The position numbers were made by a program, and so were the translations under genes. This document shows positions 15,326 through 23,005 of a stretch of DNA of 64,000 bases, piece by piece. Under the pieces are notes generated by a model, which was not told where the DNA came from, searched no databases, and worked only from the letters and a program-made list of their open reading frames with translations. Position 1 is the first letter of the stretch, and each line of letters opens with the position of its first letter. Source of the stretch: an uncultured Acidocella sp. (GTDB lineage: Bacteria > Pseudomonadota > Alphaproteobacteria > Acetobacterales > Acetobacteraceae); assembly GCF_946222605.1 (NCBI RefSeq), contig NZ_CAMIIE010000017.1, forward strand, positions 1 to 64,000, given 5' to 3'.

Positions 15326-18300
15326 GTGGCGCGACGGCAATCGGTCATGCTGAACGTGATCTTGAAGATGCCTTTTTGGCTAAGTTGAAGAGCCTCAAAT
15401 ACGAGTGTCGCTCTGATATCCGTGATCGAGCCTCCCTGGAATCAAACTTCAGGAAGAAGTTTGAAACCCTGAATAGGGTGACGCTCACTGATGGGGAGTT
15501 TCAGCGTCTGCTTGACGAAATCGTCACGCCGGATGTTTTTATGGCGGCCAGAGTCTTGCGCGAACGGAACCATTTTATCCGTGATGACGGGACGCCGCTC
15601 AACTACACGCTCGTCAATATTAAGGACTGGTGCAAAAACGCCTTTGAGGTGGTTAACCAGCTTCGTATCAACACGGACAACAGCCATCATCGATATGACG
15701 TCATTCTTCTGATCAATGGCGTGCCAGTAGTTCAGGTCGAACTAAAAACCATCGGCATAAGCCCCCGTCGCGCAATGGAGCAGATTGTCGATTACAAGAA
15801 TGATGCGGGAAATGGCTATACGAAGACAATCCTTTGCTTTCTTCAGCTGTTTGTTGTCAGCAACCGCGATAGAACGTTTTACTTCGCAAACAACAATGCT
15901 CGCCACTTCGCTTTCAATGCTGAAGAGCGCTTTCTGCCGGTCTATGAGTTTGCCGACGTAGATAACAAGAAAATAGTCCATCTCGATGACTTTTCTGAGA
16001 GCTTTCTTGTCAAATGTACGCTAGGCCAGACGATCAGCCGTTACATGGTTCTGGTCGCAAGCGAGCAAAAACTCCTGATGATGCGGCCGTATCAAGTCTA
16101 CGCGGTGAAGGCGATTGTCGACTCCATCACCCAAGACTGTGGCAATGGTTACATCTGGCACACCACCGGCAGCGGCAAGACCCTCACCTCGTTTAAGGCG
16201 TCAACGCTGCTCAAGGACAACCCTGACATTGAGAAATGCCTCTTTGTAGTGGACCGCAAAGACCTGGATCGGCAGACACGGGAGGAATTCAACAAGTTCC
16301 AGGAGGGCTGTGTCGAGGAAAACACCAATACTGCGTCCCTCGTACGCCGCCTTCTAACGGATGACTATGCCGACAAGGTTATCGTCTGCACCATTCAGAA
16401 GCTGGGCCTCGCACTGGACGAAAATAGCAAGCGCAACAAGCAGCAGAAGAAGGGCGGAAAGAAGAGTTTCAAGGAGCAGCTTGAGCCGCTTCGCAACAAG
16501 CGCATCGCCTTTATTTTCGATGAATGCCACCGGTCGCAATTCGGCGAGAACCACAAGGCGATAAAGGCGTTTTTTCCACGCGCCCAGCTCTTCGGCTTCA
16601 CCGGAACGCCCATCTTTGAGGACAACGCGGCCCAGCAGAAGATTGAAGACACACAGGCCAGTATGAGGACGACTGAAGACCTCTTTCAGAAGCGTCTGCA
16701 CACCTACACCATCACGCACGCTATCGAAGATGGCAACGTTCTTCGCTTCCATGTCGATTACTTCAAGCCGCAGGGTAAGGCCTTGCCCAAGCCAGGCGAG
16801 CCGCTGGCGAAGCGGGCGGTCATCGAGGCCATCCTGGCCAAGCACGACGCGGCCACCGGCCAGCGCCGCTTCAACGCCTTGCTGGCCACCTCGTCGATCA
16901 ATGACGCCATTGAATATTACGCTTTGTTCAAGACCATGCAGGCCGAAAAGCTCGCCGCCGATCCTGGCTTCCAGCCGTTGAACATCGCTTGTGTCTTCTC
17001 GCCACCTGCCGAGGGCAATCCTGACGTGAAGCAGATTCAGGAAGACCTGCCGCAGGAAAAGGAAGACAATGAAGTTGAGCCGGAAAAGAAGAAGGAGGCC
17101 CTGAAGGCTATCCTTGCGGACTACAACGCCCACTATGGCACCAACCACAAAATCGGCGAGTTCGATCTGTACTATCAGGATGTGCAGAAGCGCATCAAAG
17201 ACCAGCAATGGCCTGAAGCCGATGTCAGGAAGGCTTACCCCAATGTGCCGCACCACAAAATCGACATCACCATCGTTGTAGACATGCTGCTCACTGGTTT
17301 TGACTCTAAGTTCCTAAATACGCTCTATGTCGACAAGAACCTGAAGCATCACGGCCTGATCCAAGCCTTCTCGCGCACCAATCGCGTGCTGAACGCCACC
17401 AAGCCCTATGGCAACATCCTGGATTTCCGACAGCAGCAGGGCGCGGTCGATTCCGCCATCGCCCTCTTCTCGGGCGAGGCGGCTGCCGAGAAGGCCCGCG
17501 AAATCTGGCTGGTGGACAAGGCCCCCGTGGTCATCCAGAAACTGGAAACCGCGGTGCAAAAACTTGACAGCTTCATGAAATCGCAGGGCCTCGACTACGC
17601 CCCCGATGCCGTGCCCAACCTCAAGGGCGATGCGGCCCGCGCGGCTTTCATCGAGCATTTCAAAGAAGTCCAGCGGCTTAAAACCCAGCTTGACCAGTAC
17701 ACGGACCTGACGCCGGAAAACGCCGCCACCATCGAACAGATCCTGCCGCGCGAAAACCTTCTTGGCTTCCGCGGCGCCTATCTGGAAACCGCCCAACGTC
17801 TTCGCGCCCAACAAGGCAAGGGCGGAGAAAAGCCGTCGCAAGAGGCCGACCAACTAGATTTCGAATTCGTCCTCTTTGCCTCCGCGGTCATCGATTATGA
17901 CTACATCATGGGCCTGATCGCCCGTTATTCCGCGGCAGCGCCCGGCAAGCAGAAGATGAGCCGGGAAGAGCTGATTGGCCTGATCCAGTCCGATGCCAAG
18001 TTCATGGACGAACGTGAGGATATCGCCGCCTATATCGCCACGCTGAAGGCGGGTGAGGGGTTGAGCGAAAAAACCATTCGCGAAGGCTACAGCCGCTTCA
18101 AGGCGGAAAAGAACGCGGCGGAGCTGGCGGGCATCGCGGGCAAGCACGGCCTTGCCACACAGGCGCTGCAAGGCTTTGTCGACACCGTCCTGCAACGCAT
18201 GATCTTTGATGGCGAGGCGCTGACCAGCCTGATGGAACCGCTTGGCTTGAACTGGAAGGCGCGGCGCGTGAAGGAACTCGACCTGATGGCCGACCTCATG

Positions 18301-18363
18301 CCGCTGCTGCTTAAGCGCGCCGGTGGGCGCGAAATTTCGGGACTGAGCGCTTATGAGCAGTAA
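15322..18363 (+). CDS. hsdR: Type I restriction enzyme R subunit
   Basis: This 1,013-residue protein is the motor and nuclease of a type I system. The PD-(D/E)xK nuclease core is visible as YDVILLINGVPVVQVELKT, giving Asp126, Glu140 and Lys142. The SF2 helicase has HTTGSGKT near 280-287, DECH at 400-403 and FTGTP shortly after. The C-terminal helical region probably contacts HsdM. It overlaps the Phd-like gene by 4 bases and hsdS by 11 bases. Gene order hsdR-hsdS-prrC-hsdM differs from the usual hsdR-hsdM-hsdS. No disruption is seen. Confidence 0.96.
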   Translation: MSGATAIGHAERDLEDAFLAKLKSLKYECRSDIRDRASLESNFRKKFETLNRVTLTDGEFQRLLDEIVTPDVFMAARVLRERNHFIRDDGTPLNYTLVNIKDWCKNAFEVVNQLRINTDNSHHRYDVILLINGVPVVQVELKTIGISPRRAMEQIVDYKNDAGNGYTKTILCFLQLFVVSNRDRTFYFANNNARHFAFNAEERFLPVYEFADVDNKKIVHLDDFSESFLVKCTLGQTISRYMVLVASEQKLLMMRPYQVYAVKAIVDSITQDCGNGYIWHTTGSGKTLTSFKASTLLKDNPDIEKCLFVVDRKDLDRQTREEFNKFQEGCVEENTNTASLVRRLLTDDYADKVIVCTIQKLGLALDENSKRNKQQKKGGKKSFKEQLEPLRNKRIAFIFDECHRSQFGENHKAIKAFFPRAQLFGFTGTPIFEDNAAQQKIEDTQASMRTTEDLFQKRLHTYTITHAIEDGNVLRFHVDYFKPQGKALPKPGEPLAKRAVIEAILAKHDAATGQRRFNALLATSSINDAIEYYALFKTMQAEKLAADPGFQPLNIACVFSPPAEGNPDVKQIQEDLPQEKEDNEVEPEKKKEALKAILADYNAHYGTNHKIGEFDLYYQDVQKRIKDQQWPEADVRKAYPNVPHHKIDITIVVDMLLTGFDSKFLNTLYVDKNLKHHGLIQAFSRTNRVLNATKPYGNILDFRQQQGAVDSAIALFSGEAAAEKAREIWLVDKAPVVIQKLETAVQKLDSFMKSQGLDYAPDAVPNLKGDAARAAFIEHFKEVQRLKTQLDQYTDLTPENAATIEQILPRENLLGFRGAYLETAQRLRAQQGKGGEKPSQEADQLDFEFVLFASAVIDYDYIMGLIARYSAAAPGKQKMSREELIGLIQSDAKFMDEREDIAAYIATLKAGEGLSEKTIREGYSRFKAEKNAAELAGIAGKHGLATQALQGFVDTVLQRMIFDGEALTSLMEPLGLNWKARRVKELDLMADLMPLLLKRAGGREISGLSAYEQ

Positions 18364-19642
18364 GGTGAAATCCTCGGCCACAACGGGGGGAGAGTCCGCG
18401 TTGGTACCCAAGCTGCGCTTTCCGGAATTTCGGAACGCCAGCGGATGGGACAACAAACCACTGAGTGAAGTCCTATCGCTAGTGGTGCGCGAAAGGCCGA
18501 AGCCTAGCAAACCTTACACGGGGCTCGGCTTGCGAAGCCACGGTAAGGGGACTTTCCTGAAGGAGGAAGAAGACCCAGCCAAAAATGCTATGGACGTGCT
18601 TTTTGAGGTGAAGCGCGATGATCTGATTGTTAACATCACCTTCGCTTGGGAAGGCGCGATTGCAATTGCAGGTCTCTCTGATGACGGGGCTTTGGTGTCT
18701 CATCGCTTCCCCACTTATGCTTTTAAGAATGGCAAGGCACTTCCTGAGTTTTTCAGGTACCGCATTATTGATAAGCAGTTCGTCTACAACTTGGGGGTGA
18801 TTTCTCCGGGCGGCGCAGGAAGAAACCGCGTCATGAGCAAGACTGACTTTCTCAAGTTGAAGGTCTGGCTTCCAGACATTACCGAACAACAAAAGATCGC
18901 TGACTGCCTTAACTCGGCGGATGCGCTGATTGCCGCTCAGGGTCGGAAGGTGGAGGCGCTGAGGGTCCACAAGAAGGGCCTGGTGCAACAGCTTTTCCCC
19001 CAGGAAGGCGAAACCCAACCCCGCCTCCGCTTCTCTGAGTTCCGGGGGGCTGGCGAGTGGAAAGAAAATACGCTTGCCAGCGTAGCTAAGTTTTTTAAAG
19101 GCAAGGGAATTTCAAAAGCTGATATCCAAGCTGATGGCTCCCGCGAGTGCATTCGTTATGGCGAGCTTTATACACGTTATGGCGAAGTGATTGATGCTGT
19201 TTACTCTAGGACGAACGTCAGCGAATCCGAATTGTTTCTTAGTAAAATCAACGATGTGATCATTCCCGCTTCAGGCGAAACAAAGATTGATATCGCAAAA
19301 ACTTCATGTGTGATGCGCGAGAACGTCGCCTTGGGGGGGGATTTGAATGTGATCCGAACTGCTCAGAATGGTATCTTTCTGAGCTATTATCTCAATGGCC
19401 CTAAAAGGATGGACATAGCCAAGGTCGCGCAGGGTGATACAGTTGTACACCTTTATCCTAGCCAACTTGAGAAACTCAAAGTTCGTCTTCCATCTGCGCC
19501 CGAACAACAACGCATCGCCGACTGCCTCACCTCCCTCGACGACCTCATCAATGCCGAGAGCAAAAAGCTCGATACGCTCAAGACCCACAAAAAGGGGCTG
19601 ATGCAGAAACTTTTCCCCCAGGTCGGGGAGACTGACGCGTGA
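18353..19642 (+). CDS. hsdS: Type I restriction-modification specificity subunit S
   Basis: The subunit has 429 residues with two target-recognition domains separated by a repeated helical spacer. The spacers read QKIADCLNSADALIAAQGRK...VHKKGLVQQLFPQEGE (about 181-223) and QQRIADCLTSLDDLINAESK...THKKGLMQKLFPQVGE (about 385-427), which shows the circular two-fold symmetry of HsdS. The second recognition domain is AT-richer than the flanks, as is common for exchangeable recognition domains. A G8 tract at 19333-19340 lies inside the second domain. It overlaps prrC by 4 bases (GTGA). Confidence 0.95.
   Translation: MSSKVKSSATTGGESALVPKLRFPEFRNASGWDNKPLSEVLSLVVRERPKPSKPYTGLGLRSHGKGTFLKEEEDPAKNAMDVLFEVKRDDLIVNITFAWEGAIAIAGLSDDGALVSHRFPTYAFKNGKALPEFFRYRIIDKQFVYNLGVISPGGAGRNRVMSKTDFLKLKVWLPDITEQQKIADCLNSADALIAAQGRKVEALRVHKKGLVQQLFPQEGETQPRLRFSEFRGAGEWKENTLASVAKFFKGKGISKADIQADGSRECIRYGELYTRYGEVIDAVYSRTNVSESELFLSKINDVIIPASGETKIDIAKTSCVMRENVALGGDLNVIRTAQNGIFLSYYLNGPKRMDIAKVAQGDTVVHLYPSQLEKLKVRLPSAPEQQRIADCLTSLDDLINAESKKLDTLKTHKKGLMQKLFPQVGETDA
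19333..19340 (+). repeat. G8 homopolymer tract inside hsdS
   Basis: Eight consecutive G in the second recognition-domain coding region (translating as part of ALGGDL). A one-base slip would truncate HsdS before its second conserved spacer. Confidence 0.9.
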
Positions 19643-20868
19643 GCACTTACAAAAATCTAAGAACTCTGGTAGCTAGACTTCGTGAGGATTTGAACAATCC
19701 AACGAAGCCAATCTCGCTGGTCTTGATTTATGCCTACAACCGCACCGGCAAGACACGCCTGTCGATGGAGTTCAAGGACGCGGGGAAGCGCAAGACTAAA
19801 AAGAACCCTACTGCAACTCCGGACACGCTGTACTTCAACGCCTTCACCGAGGATCTATTTGTTTGGGAAAACGACCTTGAAGGCGACAGTGTTCGTCGTC
19901 TTCAGCTGAACGAGAAATCGTCGTTCTTCAACGCGATGACGGAGCTCGCGTTGGACGAAACCATTGCACAATATCTTTTCCGTTATGTGGATTTCGAGTT
20001 TGATTTCACCTACAAGGAGGTTGGGCAGGGCGGGGAAAAGCTCTTCAAACCGGATTTCGTGAGCTTCCGAAAAGGCGATCAGGCCAACATCAAGGTTTCA
20101 CGTGGTGAACAAAACATCTTCATCTGGTGTGTTTTCATGGCAATCTGCGAACGGATGCTGGATGGCCACGCATCTTATCAGTCGAAAAAATATCTCTATA
20201 TCGACGACCCCATCTCATCGCTGGATGACAACAATGCGATCTCCGTGGCCTGCGATCTGGCCAAGCTCCTCCGCCGGGCGGCGACGCGGAAGGATGGCGC
20301 CGGTGCTGCGGCCCCGATCAAGGTGATCTTCTCCTCGCATCACGCTTTGTTCTTCAATGTGATGTGCAACGAGCTCGGCAGGCGCATTGAGGGCCAGCCG
20401 ACGGTCACCCACAAGCGTTATTTCCTGCACCGTCCCAATGACGAGGGCGCTTACACGCTCCAGGCGACCCAAGACACGCCCTTCTTTCACCACGTCGCGA
20501 CTCTCGCCGAATTGCAGCGCGCCGCCGATCCCAGGAAGGGAAAGCTCTACACCTATCACTTTAACGCTCTGCGCAGTGTCATGGAGAAGACATCCTCTTT
20601 CTTTGGGCATTCGAGCATGGCTTTCTGCTTGAAGGCGCTGAACAATGAGGAAGACAGAGCGCTGTTTAACCGTGCCTTGAATCTGCTGAGCCACGGTGCC
20701 TATGCCATCCATGAACCGACCGAAATGGGCGAGGACAACAAGGAACTTTTCCGTCGTATCCTGAGGGAATTCATCGCAAGATTCGAATTCGCTTTGCCCG
20801 ATGTTGTTCCGGCCTCCCCCGCGGCACCGGCGCCCGCTCCCCCCCCCCAGGAAGTACCCGCACAATGA
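19639..20868 (+). CDS. prrC: PrrC-family anticodon nuclease (tRNA-targeting abortive-infection effector)
   Basis: This 409-residue protein is clearly related to E. coli PrrC (about 396), the ribonuclease kept latent by a type I restriction enzyme and released by phage anti-restriction. The N-terminal ABC-type NTPase has the degenerate P-loop YAYNRTGKTR (31-40), YFNAFTEDLFVWENDL (65-80), signature-like KVSRGEQNIFIW (152-163), Walker B YLYIDDPISSLDD (185-197), and a His switch, FSSHH (231-235). The nuclease domain carries Arg312 and Glu316 in RSVMEK and His352 in LSHGAY, matching the Arg320-Glu324-His356 triad of PrrC. The GTG start overlaps hsdS (GTGA) and the stop overlaps hsdM (ATGA). The Pro/Ala-rich tail contains a C10 tract. 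The expected substrate is tRNA-Lys, but specificity is inferred. Confidence 0.93.
   Translation: MSTYKNLRTLVARLREDLNNPTKPISLVLIYAYNRTGKTRLSMEFKDAGKRKTKKNPTATPDTLYFNAFTEDLFVWENDLEGDSVRRLQLNEKSSFFNAMTELALDETIAQYLFRYVDFEFDFTYKEVGQGGEKLFKPDFVSFRKGDQANIKVSRGEQNIFIWCVFMAICERMLDGHASYQSKKYLYIDDPISSLDDNNAISVACDLAKLLRRAATRKDGAGAAAPIKVIFSSHHALFFNVMCNELGRRIEGQPTVTHKRYFLHRPNDEGAYTLQATQDTPFFHHVATLAELQRAADPRKGKLYTYHFNALRSVMEKTSSFFGHSSMAFCLKALNNEEDRALFNRALNLLSHGAYAIHEPTEMGEDNKELFRRILREFIARFEFALPDVVPASPAAPAPAPPPQEVPAQ
20839..20848 (+). repeat. C10 homopolymer tract near the 3' end of prrC
   Basis: Ten consecutive C in the Pro-rich tail codons of prrC, 17 bases before the hsdM start codon. Slippage would change the PrrC tail and the stop position that couples translation to hsdM. 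Confidence 0.9.
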
Positions 20869-22514
20869 ACGACGAAATTCAAAAGCAACTGGGCAAAACG
20901 CTCTGGAACATCGCCGACAAGTTACGCGGCGCGATGAACGCGGATGATTTCCGTGATTACATGCTGTCCTTCCTGTTCCTGCGCTACCTCTCAGACAATT
21001 ACGAGGCAGCGGCGAAGAGAGAACTGGGACCGGATTACCCTGATTTGGCAGACGATGTGCTGGAGCGTTCGGGGGCAAGCACGCCCCTTCAGGCTTGGTA
21101 TGAAAACAACCCAAATGACGTGACCGAGTTCGAAAAGCAGATGCGCCGCAAGGTTCACTATGTGATCCAGCCGGCCTATCTGTGGAACAACATCGCCAAT
21201 CTGGCGCGCAAACAGAGCGATGAATTGCTGCTGACGCTGTATGATGGCTTCAAGTACATCGAGAATGAGTCCTTCCACAGTACGTTCAATGGGTTGTTTT
21301 CCGAGATCAACCTTTATTCGGAAAAGCTGGGCAAAACCCAGGCGGACAAAAACAAGAAACTTTGTTCCATTATTGCTGAGATTGCCAGAGGGCTGGCCGA
21401 ATTTTCGTCTGAGGTTGATGCCCTAGGCGACGCCTATGAGTATTTGATCGGTCAATTCGCCGCTGGCTCCGGAAAGAAGGCGGGCGAATTCTACACGCCA
21501 CAGCAGATTTCGGATATCTTGTCAGCGATCGTGACCTTGGACAGCCAGGAGCCCGCTACAGGCAAGAAGGACCGCCTGACCAGCGTTCTCGACTTTGCCT
21601 GCGGTTCGGGGTCCCTGCTCCTCAACATTCGTAGACGCATGGGGCCTCACGGCATCGGCAAGATTTTCGGGCAGGAAAGCAACATCACCACCTACAACCT
21701 CGCCCGCATGAATATGCTGCTGCATGGGGTAAAGGACACCGAGTTCGAGATTTTCCATGGCGACAGTTTAGCCAATGACTGGGATTTCCTTCGCGAGTTG
21801 AACCCCGCCAAGAAGCCCGCCTTCGATGCCATCGTGGCCAACCCGCCCTTCAGCTTACGGTGGGAGCCCACCGAAGCGATGGGTGACGATGTGCGGTTTA
21901 AGAATTACGGCCTGGCGCCTAAATCGGCCGCCGATTTCGCATTCCTGTTGCACGGCTTACACTTCCTGAAAGATGAAGGTGTAATGGCCATCATCCTGCC
22001 CCATGGTGTGTTGTTCAGGGGGGGGGGCGAAGAACGCATCCGTACCAAGTTGCTAAAGGACGGCCACATTGACACAGTCATCGGCCTGCCCGCGAACTTG
22101 TTCTACTCAACCGGCATTCCCGTCTGCATCCTGGTGCTCAAGAAGTGTAAGAAGCCGGACGACGTGCTCTTCATAAATGCAGCTGAGGGCTTCGTGAAGG
22201 GTAAGCGCCAGAACCAATTGGGAGATGGTGAGAACGGAACGCCGGATCATATCGGAAAAATCGTCTCGACCTACCAATTCCGCAAGGAAGAGGACCGCTA
22301 CTCCAAGCGCGTGAGCATGGAGCGCATTGCTGAAGAGGGCTTCAACCTCAATATCTCTCGCTACATCAGTACCGCCGTGGCCGAGGAAGAGATAGATTTG
22401 GGTGCCACGCAGAAGGAATTGGTCGAGATTGAAAGCCAAATTCGGGAAGCAACGTCGAAGCACAATTCGTTCTTGCGGGAACTCGGCCCCGCTGAATTGC
22501 CTGGACCTTCGTAG
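20865..22514 (+). CDS. hsdM: Type I restriction-modification N6-adenine methyltransferase M subunit
   Basis: The protein has 549 residues. An HsdM N-terminal helical domain (about 1-150) is followed by the methyltransferase domain, with AdoMet motif DFACGSGSLLL at about 243-253 and catalytic NPPF at 326-329. It methylates adenine in the HsdS target and, with HsdR/HsdS, forms the complex expected to mask PrrC. Its ATG overlaps the prrC stop. A G10 tract at 22018-22027 makes part of LFRGGGEERIR at about 385. In most HsdM proteins this place reads RGGAEG, so the tract is a local peculiarity. Confidence 0.96.
   Translation: MNDEIQKQLGKTLWNIADKLRGAMNADDFRDYMLSFLFLRYLSDNYEAAAKRELGPDYPDLADDVLERSGASTPLQAWYENNPNDVTEFEKQMRRKVHYVIQPAYLWNNIANLARKQSDELLLTLYDGFKYIENESFHSTFNGLFSEINLYSEKLGKTQADKNKKLCSIIAEIARGLAEFSSEVDALGDAYEYLIGQFAAGSGKKAGEFYTPQQISDILSAIVTLDSQEPATGKKDRLTSVLDFACGSGSLLLNIRRRMGPHGIGKIFGQESNITTYNLARMNMLLHGVKDTEFEIFHGDSLANDWDFLRELNPAKKPAFDAIVANPPFSLRWEPTEAMGDDVRFKNYGLAPKSAADFAFLLHGLHFLKDEGVMAIILPHGVLFRGGGEERIRTKLLKDGHIDTVIGLPANLFYSTGIPVCILVLKKCKKPDDVLFINAAEGFVKGKRQNQLGDGENGTPDHIGKIVSTYQFRKEEDRYSKRVSMERIAEEGFNLNISRYISTAVAEEEIDLGATQKELVEIESQIREATSKHNSFLRELGPAELPGPS
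22018..22027 (+). repeat. G10 homopolymer tract inside hsdM
   Basis: Ten consecutive G in the conserved region after the catalytic motif. The frame is open as sequenced; a one-base change would truncate the last 160 residues. Confidence 0.9.
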
Positions 22515-22671
22515 AGTAACCTGTGCAGGTCGGCATTGACCGCGTTGACCTGATAAATAGCGCGGGGCTTTGCCGTTACCGTGATCAAAATAGTCCTGAA
22601 GGAGCGGGGCCTTCTGTCAAAAGGGGTTCGTGGGTCCTGCAGGCGGCCCGGCCAGGTGAGCAGCTTGGCGA

Positions 22672-22743
22672 TGGTGCGGGCGGCCGGAATCGAACCTGCA
22701 CAGGGCTATGCCCCAAGGATTTTTCTTATCTTGTGCGTCTACG
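22672..22743 (-). other. tRNA-Leu-like remnant, probable integrase attachment site
   Basis: The minus strand reads AAAAATCCTTGGGGCATAGC (anticodon stem 3' side and variable arm), GCAGGTTCGATTCCGGC (T arm), then CGCCCGCACCA (acceptor 3' strand with CCA). D-loop-like GTAGACGCA lies upstream. The 5' acceptor strand is missing and the anticodon stem does not pair fully, so this is not a functional tRNA. Its place 260 bases beyond the tyrosine recombinase gene fits an att site made from the 3' end of a tRNA-Leu gene. Confidence 0.65.
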
Positions 22744-22900
22744 ATAACTAATAGACATTATAAACACAGTTAGGTGTATCAGCGCTTATGTGTAGGACAC
22801 TGTGTAAGGGCTTTCACATTCGTGCCGCACATCCGCGTAATGGAACAAGGCGAGTTTTTGGGCAGGCTTAGGGGAAAGAAATGGGCTCTACGCCCAATCC

Positions 22901-22974
22901 GCGCCGCCCCTTCGGGCGGCGCTTAAAAGCCGCCATCTTCATGGCGGATAACAGAAGGGCGTCATCTGACGCCC
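22901..22974 (-). terminator. Hairpin cluster downstream of the integrase
   Basis: There are three successive stems: GCGCCGCCC/GGGCGGCGC (22901-22922), CCGCCAT/ATGGCGG (about 22930-22947), and GGGCGTCA-tc-TGACGCCC (22957-22974). The last begins 31 bases past the integrase stop codon. They lack long T runs, so termination is likely but not certain. Confidence 0.45.
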
Positions 22975-23005
22975 GCGCCCATCGGCGGCAATGCGAACAG
23001 CACTC

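Noticed and set aside
14866..15348. Minus-strand open frame opposite the Phd-like gene
   Set aside because: Antisense shadow of the antitoxin-like gene and its promoter region, with no recognisable domain.
22672..22743. Functional tRNA-Leu gene
   Set aside because: The 5' acceptor strand and a properly paired anticodon stem are missing; only the 3' half matches.
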